DNA of 5,177 nucleotides from Clostridiales bacterium (GTDB lineage: Bacteria; Bacillota_A; Clostridia; Oscillospirales; Acutalibacteraceae): the NCBI GenBank assembly GCA_009774735.1, contig VSOH01000129.1, positions 1 to 5,177 of the forward strand. Direction: 5' to 3'. This document shows, piece after piece, positions 1 through 5,177 of this stretch. Numbering within the stretch: the stretch's first letter is position 1; each line of letters opens with the position of its first letter. Position numbers and translations under genes: made by a program. The notes beneath the pieces are model-generated. The model was not told the DNA's origin and made no database searches. It saw only the letters and a program-made list of their open reading frames with translations.

Positions 1-315
1 GTTTTCAAAAGGCTCACTTGGCTCTTTTAAATACATTAATGATAGCAATGTTGGACTATCCGTTACAACTACATCAACTTTTCCTAAGAGCCTATTTATT
101 CTTTTTGACTGCTCATTATATATTATTTGCTGATGCCCTAATGAGCCATCAAGCATTTCCATATTATTATCCCAAACAAGTTCTTTTGCATATTCAGAAA
201 CATACTCAGTTTCTATACCTCTTTTTTTCAATTCACTTGCAATCTCCCAAGCACAAGTTGTTTTGCCTGCACATGCACCTGAAAATAAATTTAATACTAT
301 CGTTTTTTTGCTCAT
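1..315 (-). CDS. P-loop ATPase / nucleotide-kinase-like protein (AAA_28-like), C-terminus beyond window
   Basis: The first 105 codons of a gene running off the left edge. A hydrophobic strand leads into a Walker A motif, GACAGKTT at 13-20. Then come VSEYAKELVWD at 39-49, resembling the EYAR-E segment of the AAA_28 family, HQQIIYNEQSKRINRLL at 61-77, and a strand ending DVVVTDSPT at 81-89 that could supply the Walker B aspartate. This pattern matches the AAA_28 / NadR-kinase-like P-loop group, often carried by phages and mobile elements; the substrate cannot be deduced. ATG 315 follows the ArdC stop by 16 nt. AAGGGG at 332-327 is a ribosome binding site with a rather long 11-12 nt gap, and it overlaps the ArdC stop codon. 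It is probably the next gene of the same operon. Confidence 0.82.
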   Translation of the reverse strand, partial: MSKKTIVLNLFSGACAGKTTCAWEIASELKKRGIETEYVSEYAKELVWDNNMEMLDGSLGHQQIIYNEQSKRINRLLGKVDVVVTDSPTLLSLMYLKEPSEPFEN

Positions 316-331
316 CTAATAAATTCACCCC

Positions 332-1318
332 TTACATTTCTATTTCATAATCATCATTAGAAACAGCAACCGTTTCCAATACAGGCTCGTTATATTTGGT
401 TATTTCGCCTTTTTCTTCAACATATTCCACTATTTTGTTAGCATCTTGAATTGCTCTAAACAGCTCATTAGGGTCATTCTCTAAGACTTTAATCCAAGAT
501 TGTATGTATGCTATGTGATTTTCAATATGCTTATCATCATATTCAAGTTTAAATTCCTGCATTAAGAATGATGAGCTGATTTCTGCTCTTAATTCCTCTT
601 TTGCATATTCTTCACTGCCAAATCCATTACCAAGCTGTCTGTTAAGTCTACTTGAATGTCCTGTTGCGTGACACAATTCGTGAAGCTGTGTTGCACAATA
701 GTAATACTCATTCTTAAAGTGTTCCATAGGTGGAATTACTACAATATCGTTAAGGCTGTTATAAAAGGCTTGATTACCTTTTTCTTCGTAATTAACTCCC
801 ATATTAACGATTATTTTGTCAATTATTTCTAACTTGTCTATATTTTGATTTTCTGTTGGCAATTCTTTAGAAATGCCTTCGATACAATCTTCATTAAATA
901 CAAGATATACACGAGAACAAAGTCTAAATTCCTCTATTCGTTCTGGGTCGCTTATAATAACCTTATTATATTCTGGAAAAGTGTATTTTTTTCGTTCAAC
1001 AGTATTATATACATACCAATATTCAACAGGTACACTTTCGCTTCCTTTTTTCAAATGCCATTGCTCTTTAGGGTGGTATTTTTTATCTTTATCTGCAATC
1101 TGATTAAAAGTACACCATCTGTTTCCAGAATATCCTCTTTCTTCCGCAATAAAGGAGAGTAACAAACTGTTTACTCCCCTATATTCTGTTTTTGTAATGG
1201 CATTGCGTGGTAAATCTCTGTACCAACCTCTTTCCCACGGTAATATATTTTGTTTAAGTGCATCTGTATATTTTTTTATAAGCAATTCTCTCGCTTTATT
1301 TAAGTTAGCATTACTCAT
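332..1318 (-). CDS. ardC: ArdC-like antirestriction protein with zincin metallopeptidase domain
   Basis: A 328-aa protein. The N-terminal ArdC/DUF1738-type ssDNA-binding domain (about 1-140) shows the usual series: ILPWERGW at 25-32, LPRNAITKTEYRGVNSLLL at 36-54 and a GNRWCTFNQI stretch at 65-74. The C-terminal zincin-like domain (about 150-300) has HELCH at 213-217 in the context LHELCHATGHSSRLNR, plus EELRAEISSSFL at 241-252, which probably carries the third metal ligand. ArdC proteins of conjugative elements protect transferred DNA from host restriction and are thought to act in the recipient. I chose ATG 1318 because GAGGAG at 1334-1329 lies 10 nt upstream and the N-terminus then aligns with the family; the frame extends to 1369 but the added residues look non-coding. 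Gene-symbol use follows family resemblance. The tail ends NDDYEIEM. Confidence 0.9.
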   Translation of the reverse strand: MSNANLNKARELLIKKYTDALKQNILPWERGWYRDLPRNAITKTEYRGVNSLLLSFIAEERGYSGNRWCTFNQIADKDKKYHPKEQWHLKKGSESVPVEYWYVYNTVERKKYTFPEYNKVIISDPERIEEFRLCSRVYLVFNEDCIEGISKELPTENQNIDKLEIIDKIIVNMGVNYEEKGNQAFYNSLNDIVVIPPMEHFKNEYYYCATQLHELCHATGHSSRLNRQLGNGFGSEEYAKEELRAEISSSFLMQEFKLEYDDKHIENHIAYIQSWIKVLENDPNELFRAIQDANKIVEYVEEKGEITKYNEPVLETVAVSNDDYEIEM

Positions 1319-1433
1319 AATTTTGACACTCCTCACAATGTTCTTCCTGTTCAATAATAGAAAGTTCATTTAATTCTATTTTTGTGCAAGGAATAACACC
1401 TAATTTATTCATAATTCCTTCAATTCTTGTCAT
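1311..1433 (-). CDS. Small protein, 40 aa, with CxxC motif, overlapping the ardC start
   Basis: A 40-codon frame begins MTRIEGIMNKLGVIPC, ends HCEECQNYE and stops at TAA 1313-1311. Support: GAGGTG at 1444-1439, 5 nt before the ATG; it fills the only gap between its neighbours; and its stop lies 8 bases inside the start of the ArdC gene, the spacing expected for translational coupling. The C-terminal HCEEC, with a further Cys at residue 16, could bind a metal, but that is a guess from three cysteines and one histidine. No homology is recognised. It could act as a leader peptide whose translation opens the ardC ribosome binding site (1334-1329), which lies inside this frame, or as a small functional protein. 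Confidence 0.6.
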   Translation of the reverse strand: MTRIEGIMNKLGVIPCTKIELNELSIIEQEEHCEECQNYE

Positions 1434-1438
1434 AATAT

Positions 1439-1444
1439 CACCTC
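1439..1444 (-). promoter_or_regulatory. Ribosome binding site GAGGTG for the 40-codon gene
   Basis: GAGGTG starts directly after the TAA of the 172-aa gene and sits 5 nt before ATG 1433. This placement is the main reason for accepting the short downstream frame as a gene. Confidence 0.65.
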
Positions 1445-1963
1445 TTAATCATCACAAATATCTGGCTCATTATCCATTGCATATTCATATTTTTCTACCG
1501 CTTCATCATACCCTAACATTTCAAGTTCTTCCTCATCAATATCAAGAGCTTGTGTCGTTTCTTCAACAAATCGAATAGGGTCATATTCCACATCTTGATT
1601 AATATAATCAAGACTATTCTCTAACAATACTTTTAATCTGTCTTTGCTGATTGTTTCTTGACCTACATCAAAATACATATTTTCCTGTACATATACCAAT
1701 AATTCAAAAGTGGGTAATTTTGACAATTCATAAGCAACATCTACAATTTTGCACTGGAAATCGGCTGTTGCCAAAGGTGTATTTCCTTTTGCTTCTATTG
1801 CTCTACATTCTGCAATAATATCCTCTTTAATCTCTTTTACTGTTTCATCATTAAAGTGTTCTTTACCTACATCAATCATATAAGTAAATGCAGTTCGTAC
1901 AACAATATCACCATATTTGTTCTCAAATTCTTTAATAGTTTTTTCTGTTTCTTTGTAACCCAT
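1445..1963 (-). CDS. Unrecognised acidic protein, 172 aa, conjugative-element accessory gene
   Basis: I do not recognise this family. It is a soluble, strongly acidic, probably mainly helical protein with no signal peptide, membrane segment, cysteine cluster or nucleotide-binding motif that I can see. The C-terminal third is rich in Asp/Glu (DIDEEELEMLGYDEAVEKYEYA, then a tail ending PDICDD). The start ATG at 1963 is well supported by AGAAAGG at 1979-1973 with a 9-nt gap. It lies 68 nt after the coupling-protein stop, and its TAA is followed at once by the ribosome binding site of the next small gene, so it belongs to the same operon. High negative charge beside an ArdC gene would suit a DNA-mimic anti-defence protein, but acidic accessory proteins are common in these elements and no motif supports that specifically. 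Confidence 0.8.
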   Translation of the reverse strand: MGYKETEKTIKEFENKYGDIVVRTAFTYMIDVGKEHFNDETVKEIKEDIIAECRAIEAKGNTPLATADFQCKIVDVAYELSKLPTFELLVYVQENMYFDVGQETISKDRLKVLLENSLDYINQDVEYDPIRFVEETTQALDIDEEELEMLGYDEAVEKYEYAMDNEPDICDD

Positions 1964-2031
1964 AATATTTTACCTTTCTGCGTTTAAGGTCGCCACCTTA
2001 TTTTTCGACAGTTGTCATTTCAATGTCACAA

Positions 2032-2686
2032 TTATTGATTATAGATACCTACCAAGAAATCATCTGGAAGTAAGATTGCCCCATCATCATCAGTTTCATA
2101 ATCATCATCTGTAAGATTATCAACTTCTAATGGCTCATCTTTGAACTCAACTTCACAGCTTTTTCCAAAGATTTCTTTAAAACAATTGAGCATTTTGCTT
2201 CTTGGTGTTGTTTCTTTTTTTTCTTCATTTGGCTTGTGAATATATAACCATTCTTTTGTTTCATCACTACGCCAAGGCTCATATATGTACTGATAATTAG
2301 GGTGCTTCGTTAAATCATATAGTGCCGAGTAAAAAGCTCCCACATTAGCAATAAACATTACACAATGACCTTTTTCAATTTTTGCAAGTTCATCTATGGT
2401 TGCTAACTCTCTACCAACAACGTCCCAGTTCTGTGATGAACTGCCTTGTCGTGAGAATGTTCGTCCACTTGATTTTTTGTACCAAGTTTTCTTTCCTAAT
2501 ATCGTACTAAAATATTCATTTGTTTCTTTGGTATTTGAGCCAATAAGTATCATTGTATCGCAACAGTCAAGTATATTTTCCCAAGTATCTTTGTAAAACT
2601 CTTTAAGCTGTGCAAGTGACTGTAGACAGATAACTATGCCTACATTCAAACCACGGACATAAGCGAGCATTTCTTGGAACATAGGG
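2032..2686 (-). CDS. virD4: VirD4-like type IV coupling protein, exon 2 (C-terminal third)
   Basis: Continuation of the coupling protein after intron removal: the C at 2686 completes the split Ile codon, followed by PMFQEMLAYVRGLNVGIV. Spliced residues 459-675. It contains the conserved core after Walker B, including VICLQSLAQLKEFY (Gln at about 480, the usual motif-III region), DCCDTMILIGSNTKETNEYF, the Ser/Arg-rich SSGRTFSRQGSSS and GRELATIDEL, all typical of VirD4-like ATPases. The protein ends in an acidic tail with a DDDYETDDDG run, a plausible partner-docking segment. The frame is open back into the intron to a TTG at 2703, but no convincing ribosome binding site precedes it, and an independent product would lack Walker A and B. 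I therefore read this as an exon and not a separate gene. The stop is followed 68 nt later by the next gene in the same direction. Confidence 0.93.
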
Positions 2687-3083
2687 CTAATATATTCACA
2701 CAAGTTCGTTATTCTTGTGCAGTTCTCTTATGAACTTCTTGTATTTTCATACAAGTATAGACTATATCTTATTCTTCAACTTAATGTTAAGAACTTACCC
2801 ACTTCCACACACTTGTGTGTACTCTCTTTCGAGATAGTCGTTGAGCCTTCCTCTATTCAAGGCTTGGTTGCTGATTTCCTATTGTTTAACAGCATTTAGG
2901 ATTTAACCTTGTGCTATATAGTAGATTTTTTCCGCTTTCGCAACATTCACACCTGTGCTTATTTCATCACTATGTTGTAGTTCTACTATCTTTAAGGGGT
3001 TTCAGCAATTCGAGTAATAAAAAGGAACGAACATACATATTTCTATATATGCAGACCATTAACCTGCTAATAGCAGATTGTTA
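2687..3083 (-). ncRNA. Group I self-splicing intron (IA-like), no ORF, within the virD4 coupling-protein gene
   Basis: A 397-nt insert whose precise removal restores the coupling-protein frame (GGA CAG AT|C CCT ATG, Gly-Gln-Ile-Pro-Met). Helices seen on the minus strand: P1, exon CAGAU (3088-3084) with guide GUCUG (3056-3052), giving the U-G pair at the splice site; P2, 3051-3032, eight pairs with a GAAA loop; P3, UUACUC (3017-3012) with GGGUAA (2800-2795); P4, UUGCUGA (3008-3002) with UCAGCAA (2874-2868); P6, GCCUU (2863-2859) with AAGGC (2849-2845); P7, GACUAU (2839-2834) with AUAGUC (2765-2760); P7.1, CUC-GAAA-GAG (2833-2824); P7.2, 2820-2807; P8, 2793-2772; P9, 2755-2738, seven pairs with a GAAA loop; extra hairpins at 2736-2721 and 2719-2699. 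The last base is G, the expected omega-G. AACGACUAU and AAGAUAUAGUC match the classic R and S elements. P7.1/P7.2 suggest subgroup IA. P10 looks weak. There is no homing endonuclease or transposase ORF. Splicing activity is inferred, not shown. Confidence 0.93.
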
Positions 3084-3088
3084 ATCTG
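3074..3088 (-). promoter_or_regulatory. Alternative hairpin over the 5' splice site, competing with P1
   Basis: The sequence CAGAUU-AAC-AAUCUG is a perfect six-pair hairpin with a three-base loop spanning the exon-intron junction. It uses the same exon bases (CAGAU) that must pair with the guide GUCUG at 3056-3052 to form P1, so the two structures exclude each other. The repeat is seen directly; a regulatory role is inference. P1 has its own stabilising extension (UAAC with GUUA, CUGCU with AGCAG), which would be disrupted in the alternative fold. Confidence 0.5.
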
Positions 3089-4456
3089 TCCTTGCTGCCT
3101 AAATTCGTCCATATACATATCCAGTGGAGTAGCAAGACTTCCACCGCATCTAAGAGCATTTTCGTCAATTTGTTGAAACATTTGAGTGTACATTAATGTA
3201 CCGATAAAGTTAAAGGTAGAATTTGACGGTTTTGTAATAATAAAGTATGCCACTTTTCCGTGTCCACTTCGTCTGGTAGAATTATCATTAATCTTTTTCA
3301 ATTCCTCTTGATTTATTGGCATACCAATACGGTCAAGTTCCATAGTATCATCATTTGTCATATCAGCCAGTGCCTTAATATTGAAACAGCCTAATCGTGC
3401 TGTTGCAGTCATAATAATGGTTGACATCATCTTTGGTGATGATGCTGATACTTTGAAATGCTTGTACTGTTTTACAGCAATATGTTCCTCACCATATTTT
3501 TCTTCAAACTCTTTAAAAAGTCCATCAAGTTCACTTCTGCCATTGTTGTCTGGTGCAGATAATCGAATAAGTCTAAGGATAGTTGTAAAGTTCTTTTTAA
3601 GCGGTCTATCCTTATATTCTTCAAGCATATAATAAACAAGGCTCTGCATAAAAAGCATTTCGGCTTTTTCCCAGAAAGGGTCGCCTGTCTGTGTTTCAAT
3701 CTGGTCGGATTTTGTATTTTTCATAATGCAATCAATTAAAGTCATTACATCATCTTCTTTAATCTTTTCAACTTTTACAACTTCACCTGTTTTTTCTTCA
3801 ACAACTTCTTTCATTATTGTACGAATATACATAAATGGATTGTAATGATTTGATGCACTCATATCATCAAGATTTAAGACCTTAATATCATATCCCTGTC
3901 TTACCAGATTTCCACCACAGTCACGGAGCAGTTCGCCTTTAGGGTCAGTACAAACGAATGAGCCTGTAGCATTGAGCAAATTAGGCTTGAAGAAATATCT
4001 CGACTTACCTGTACCCGGGCGACCAACAATGAGAATATGTCTATTCATTCCGCTTTTACGCATATTTTTTGATACCTGCTCTGATGCAGTTAATATGATA
4101 TTATCTTTTATCTCATTATCTTTTCGGTTTTCTATTACTGAGCTGTCTTGCCATTCTGCACTACCATAAGTGTTCTCTTGCAAGTTCTTTTTATTTTGTA
4201 GTCGTAAACATTCATAAACAGCCCAACCAAATACACCAACCATAAGTGATATACCTATATTTCTACCTGTAAATGATAATGGTTGCCAGAATTTGAATAC
4301 ATCATCACTTGCTTGCTGTAATACTTCAAAGGAAAATACTCCCCCATTATTCTCAACACCTGTCATTACTTTAAGCATAATGTAAGCAACAATAAGTATA
4401 ATGGCGATTGGTATTATCGGTTTTTGCTTTTTTTCTTTTTTTACTATCATTAACAT
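3084..4456 (-). CDS. virD4: VirD4-like type IV coupling protein, exon 1 (N-terminal two thirds)
   Basis: Inner-membrane ATPase of the VirD4/TraG family (CD1115-like), which couples the relaxase-DNA complex to the conjugation channel. Residues below are numbered from ATG 4456. Two N-terminal membrane segments lie at about 13-28 and 67-84. The NTPase domain follows, with Walker A GRPGTGKS at 145-152, the family motif TDPKGE at 170-175 and Walker B ending MDEF at 449-452. The exon ends in the middle of codon 458 (Ile). The complete gene joins 4456..3084 to 2686..2032 and gives about 675 aa, normal for this family. Read without splicing, the frame adds NNLLLAG and stops at TAA 3061-3059. Start: ATG 4456 overlaps the upstream TGA, and GGAAAGG lies at 4467-4461. 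ATG 4450 has a better spacing of 10 nt; TTG 4459 is too close to the site. Family assignment is very secure. Confidence 0.93.
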
Positions 4457-5177
4457 CAATCCTTTCCGTCTAAGTCAAGGTCAGTAAATCCGTCAAAATT
4501 ATCAATAGCAATCTCATTATCTGCCAATTCCTCATTATTTTTGTCTATTGCTTTTGTAGTATCTTTTGGAACAACTGGCTTAGTATCTTTCTCTGGCAAT
4601 GATTTTGCTATATCACTGATATTTTCTTTTTTGCCAAAGAAAGCATTAAAGTATTCATTATACTTATCAGAAGATAAATCATTATCATTGTTCATTTTCT
4701 TTAATTCATCATACTTTTTAATGAATTCTTTTGTTGTTTCATTCTCAGTTTCTTTAAGTCTTAATCTCTCAATAGTTCTTGCAACAGAACTATCTTTTTG
4801 TAATTTTGCTTCGGATTTTGTTCTTAGCTTGTCATTCTCTTTGTGTTTAAAAAGGCTCTCTTGAACAGGATTTGATTTCTTTTCTTCAAGTAACATTTTT
4901 TGTGCATCATCTTGTGTAATGTTTTCTAAAACAAACTGAGCCTGTTTTGTGCCGTCACTATTAGATATAACAGAAAAGTTGTAGTCCATATTTTTAAACA
5001 CTCGTTGTGCCATATTTATCTGCTCATAATTAACGGTTACTTTTGTTCCTTCAAATGCCACTTGATTTTTTAATGAAGAAGCATCTTTGCCTTCATCATT
5101 TTTAGATGCAGATTTTGAATTGCTACAATGTTGGAAAGGCACTCCTTCCTTATGTTCATAAATGATATTATCCTGTA
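4456..5177 (-). CDS. Conjugation-region protein upstream of VirD4, PcfB-position candidate (5' end beyond window)
   Basis: The frame is open from the right edge of the window to a TGA at 4458-4456, giving 239 visible residues. An in-frame GTG at 5142 exists, but the frame has no stop upstream of it and a purine-rich run abuts it with no spacing, so I treat the gene as running off the window. Seen: no signal peptide or membrane segment; a probable small alpha/beta domain at visible residues 43-96 (KVTVNYEQINMAQRVF and a strand containing KQAQFVLENI); then a long Lys/Glu-rich, probably helical stretch; then an acidic tail ending DLDLDGKD. The stop overlaps the coupling-protein start by one base (TGATG), so translation is probably coupled. 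In Firmicute elements the gene just before virD4/pcfC is often a PcfB (DUF3801) accessory factor that works with the coupling protein. Position and the small domain fit that, but I see no decisive motif, and the C-terminus of another mobilisation protein is possible. Confidence 0.6.
   Translation of the reverse strand, partial: QDNIIYEHKEGVPFQHCSNSKSASKNDEGKDASSLKNQVAFEGTKVTVNYEQINMAQRVFKNMDYNFSVISNSDGTKQAQFVLENITQDDAQKMLLEEKKSNPVQESLFKHKENDKLRTKSEAKLQKDSSVARTIERLRLKETENETTKEFIKKYDELKKMNNDNDLSSDKYNEYFNAFFGKKENISDIAKSLPEKDTKPVVPKDTTKAIDKNNEELADNEIAIDNFDGFTDLDLDGKD

Noticed and set aside
18..350. Plus-strand 110-codon open frame
   Set aside because: It is antisense to the P-loop ATPase gene, which has clear motifs; its composition is low-complexity hydrophobic and histidine-rich and no family is recognisable.
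1964..2031. Terminator between the coupling protein and the 172-aa gene
   Set aside because: Only a three-pair GGT/ACC stem is present and no T-run follows in the right place; read-through is more likely.
2032..2703. Separate gene starting at TTG 2703
   Set aside because: There is no ribosome binding site, the first residues are intron sequence, and the product would lack the Walker motifs; it is exon 2.
2717..2899. Plus-strand 60-codon open frame opposite the intron
   Set aside because: It is antisense to the P4-P9 core helices, which explain the sequence; there is no ribosome binding site or recognisable domain.
2687..3083. Group II intron
   Set aside because: There is no GUGYG-like 5' end, no domain V hairpin before the 3' end and no terminal AY; P4/P7 and omega-G point to group I.
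2687..3083. Insertion sequence or MITE
   Set aside because: I see no terminal inverted repeats, no target duplication and no transposase; the internal inverted repeats are explained by intron helices.
2686..3083. Alternative splice register joining ATT to CCT
   Set aside because: It gives the same Gly-Gln-Ile-Pro peptide and an extended P1, but the intron would end in C, whereas group I introns end in G.
2032..3084. Coupling-protein gene as a pseudogene broken by a frameshift or deletion
   Set aside because: The gap is not random decay: both flanks join in frame without loss or gain of a codon, and the insert has a complete group I catalytic core.
4541..4864. Plus-strand Ser/Phe/Leu-rich 107-codon frame
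   Set aside because: It is antisense of the Lys/Glu-rich coding region of the gene upstream of virD4; this composition is the expected shadow.

Overview
The window is AT-rich (roughly one third G+C by eye). Every supported gene lies on the minus strand in one tightly packed, probably co-transcribed block read from high to low coordinates. The gene set (VirD4-type coupling protein, a hydrophilic protein directly upstream of it, ArdC-type antirestriction protein, small acidic and accessory proteins) and the purine-rich Shine-Dalgarno sites before most starts fit the conjugation region of an integrative and conjugative element in a low-GC Firmicute, most likely a gut clostridium (Tn1549/CTn-like organisation). 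This assignment is inferred from recognised families, not from a database match.

Layout in transcription order. (1) 5177-4456: the 3' part of a charged protein in the position normally held by PcfB-like proteins; its stop overlaps the next start. (2) 4456-2032: the type IV coupling protein (VirD4/TraG family, CD1115-like). Its frame is broken just after the Walker B motif by a 397-nt insert at 3083-2687. The insert folds by eye into a group I self-splicing intron: P1 with a U-G pair at the 5' splice site, P2, P3, P4 (P/Q elements), P6, P7 (R/S elements), P7.1/P7.2, P8, P9 and a terminal G. Removing exactly this segment restores one continuous reading frame of about 675 codons. (3) 1963-1445: an unrecognised acidic protein of 172 aa. 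(4) 1433-1311: a small gene of 40 codons with a good ribosome binding site. (5) 1318-332: an ArdC-like antirestriction protein with an HExxH zincin site. (6) 315 to the left edge: the N-terminal part of a P-loop ATPase/kinase-like protein.

How the genes work together: the coupling protein is the ATPase that brings the relaxase-DNA complex to the mating channel, and the preceding protein probably assists it. ArdC would protect incoming DNA in the recipient. The notable point is that full-length coupling protein should depend on RNA splicing. Unspliced mRNA gives a protein that stops seven codons past the junction and lacks the C-terminal third of the ATPase. The 5' splice site can also form an alternative hairpin incompatible with P1, and the stop codon lies 2 nt before the internal guide sequence, so translation and splicing may influence each other. 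No promoter, rho-independent terminator, IS element, CRISPR array or tRNA was seen. Apart from the intron, no stretch over 300 bases lacks a gene.
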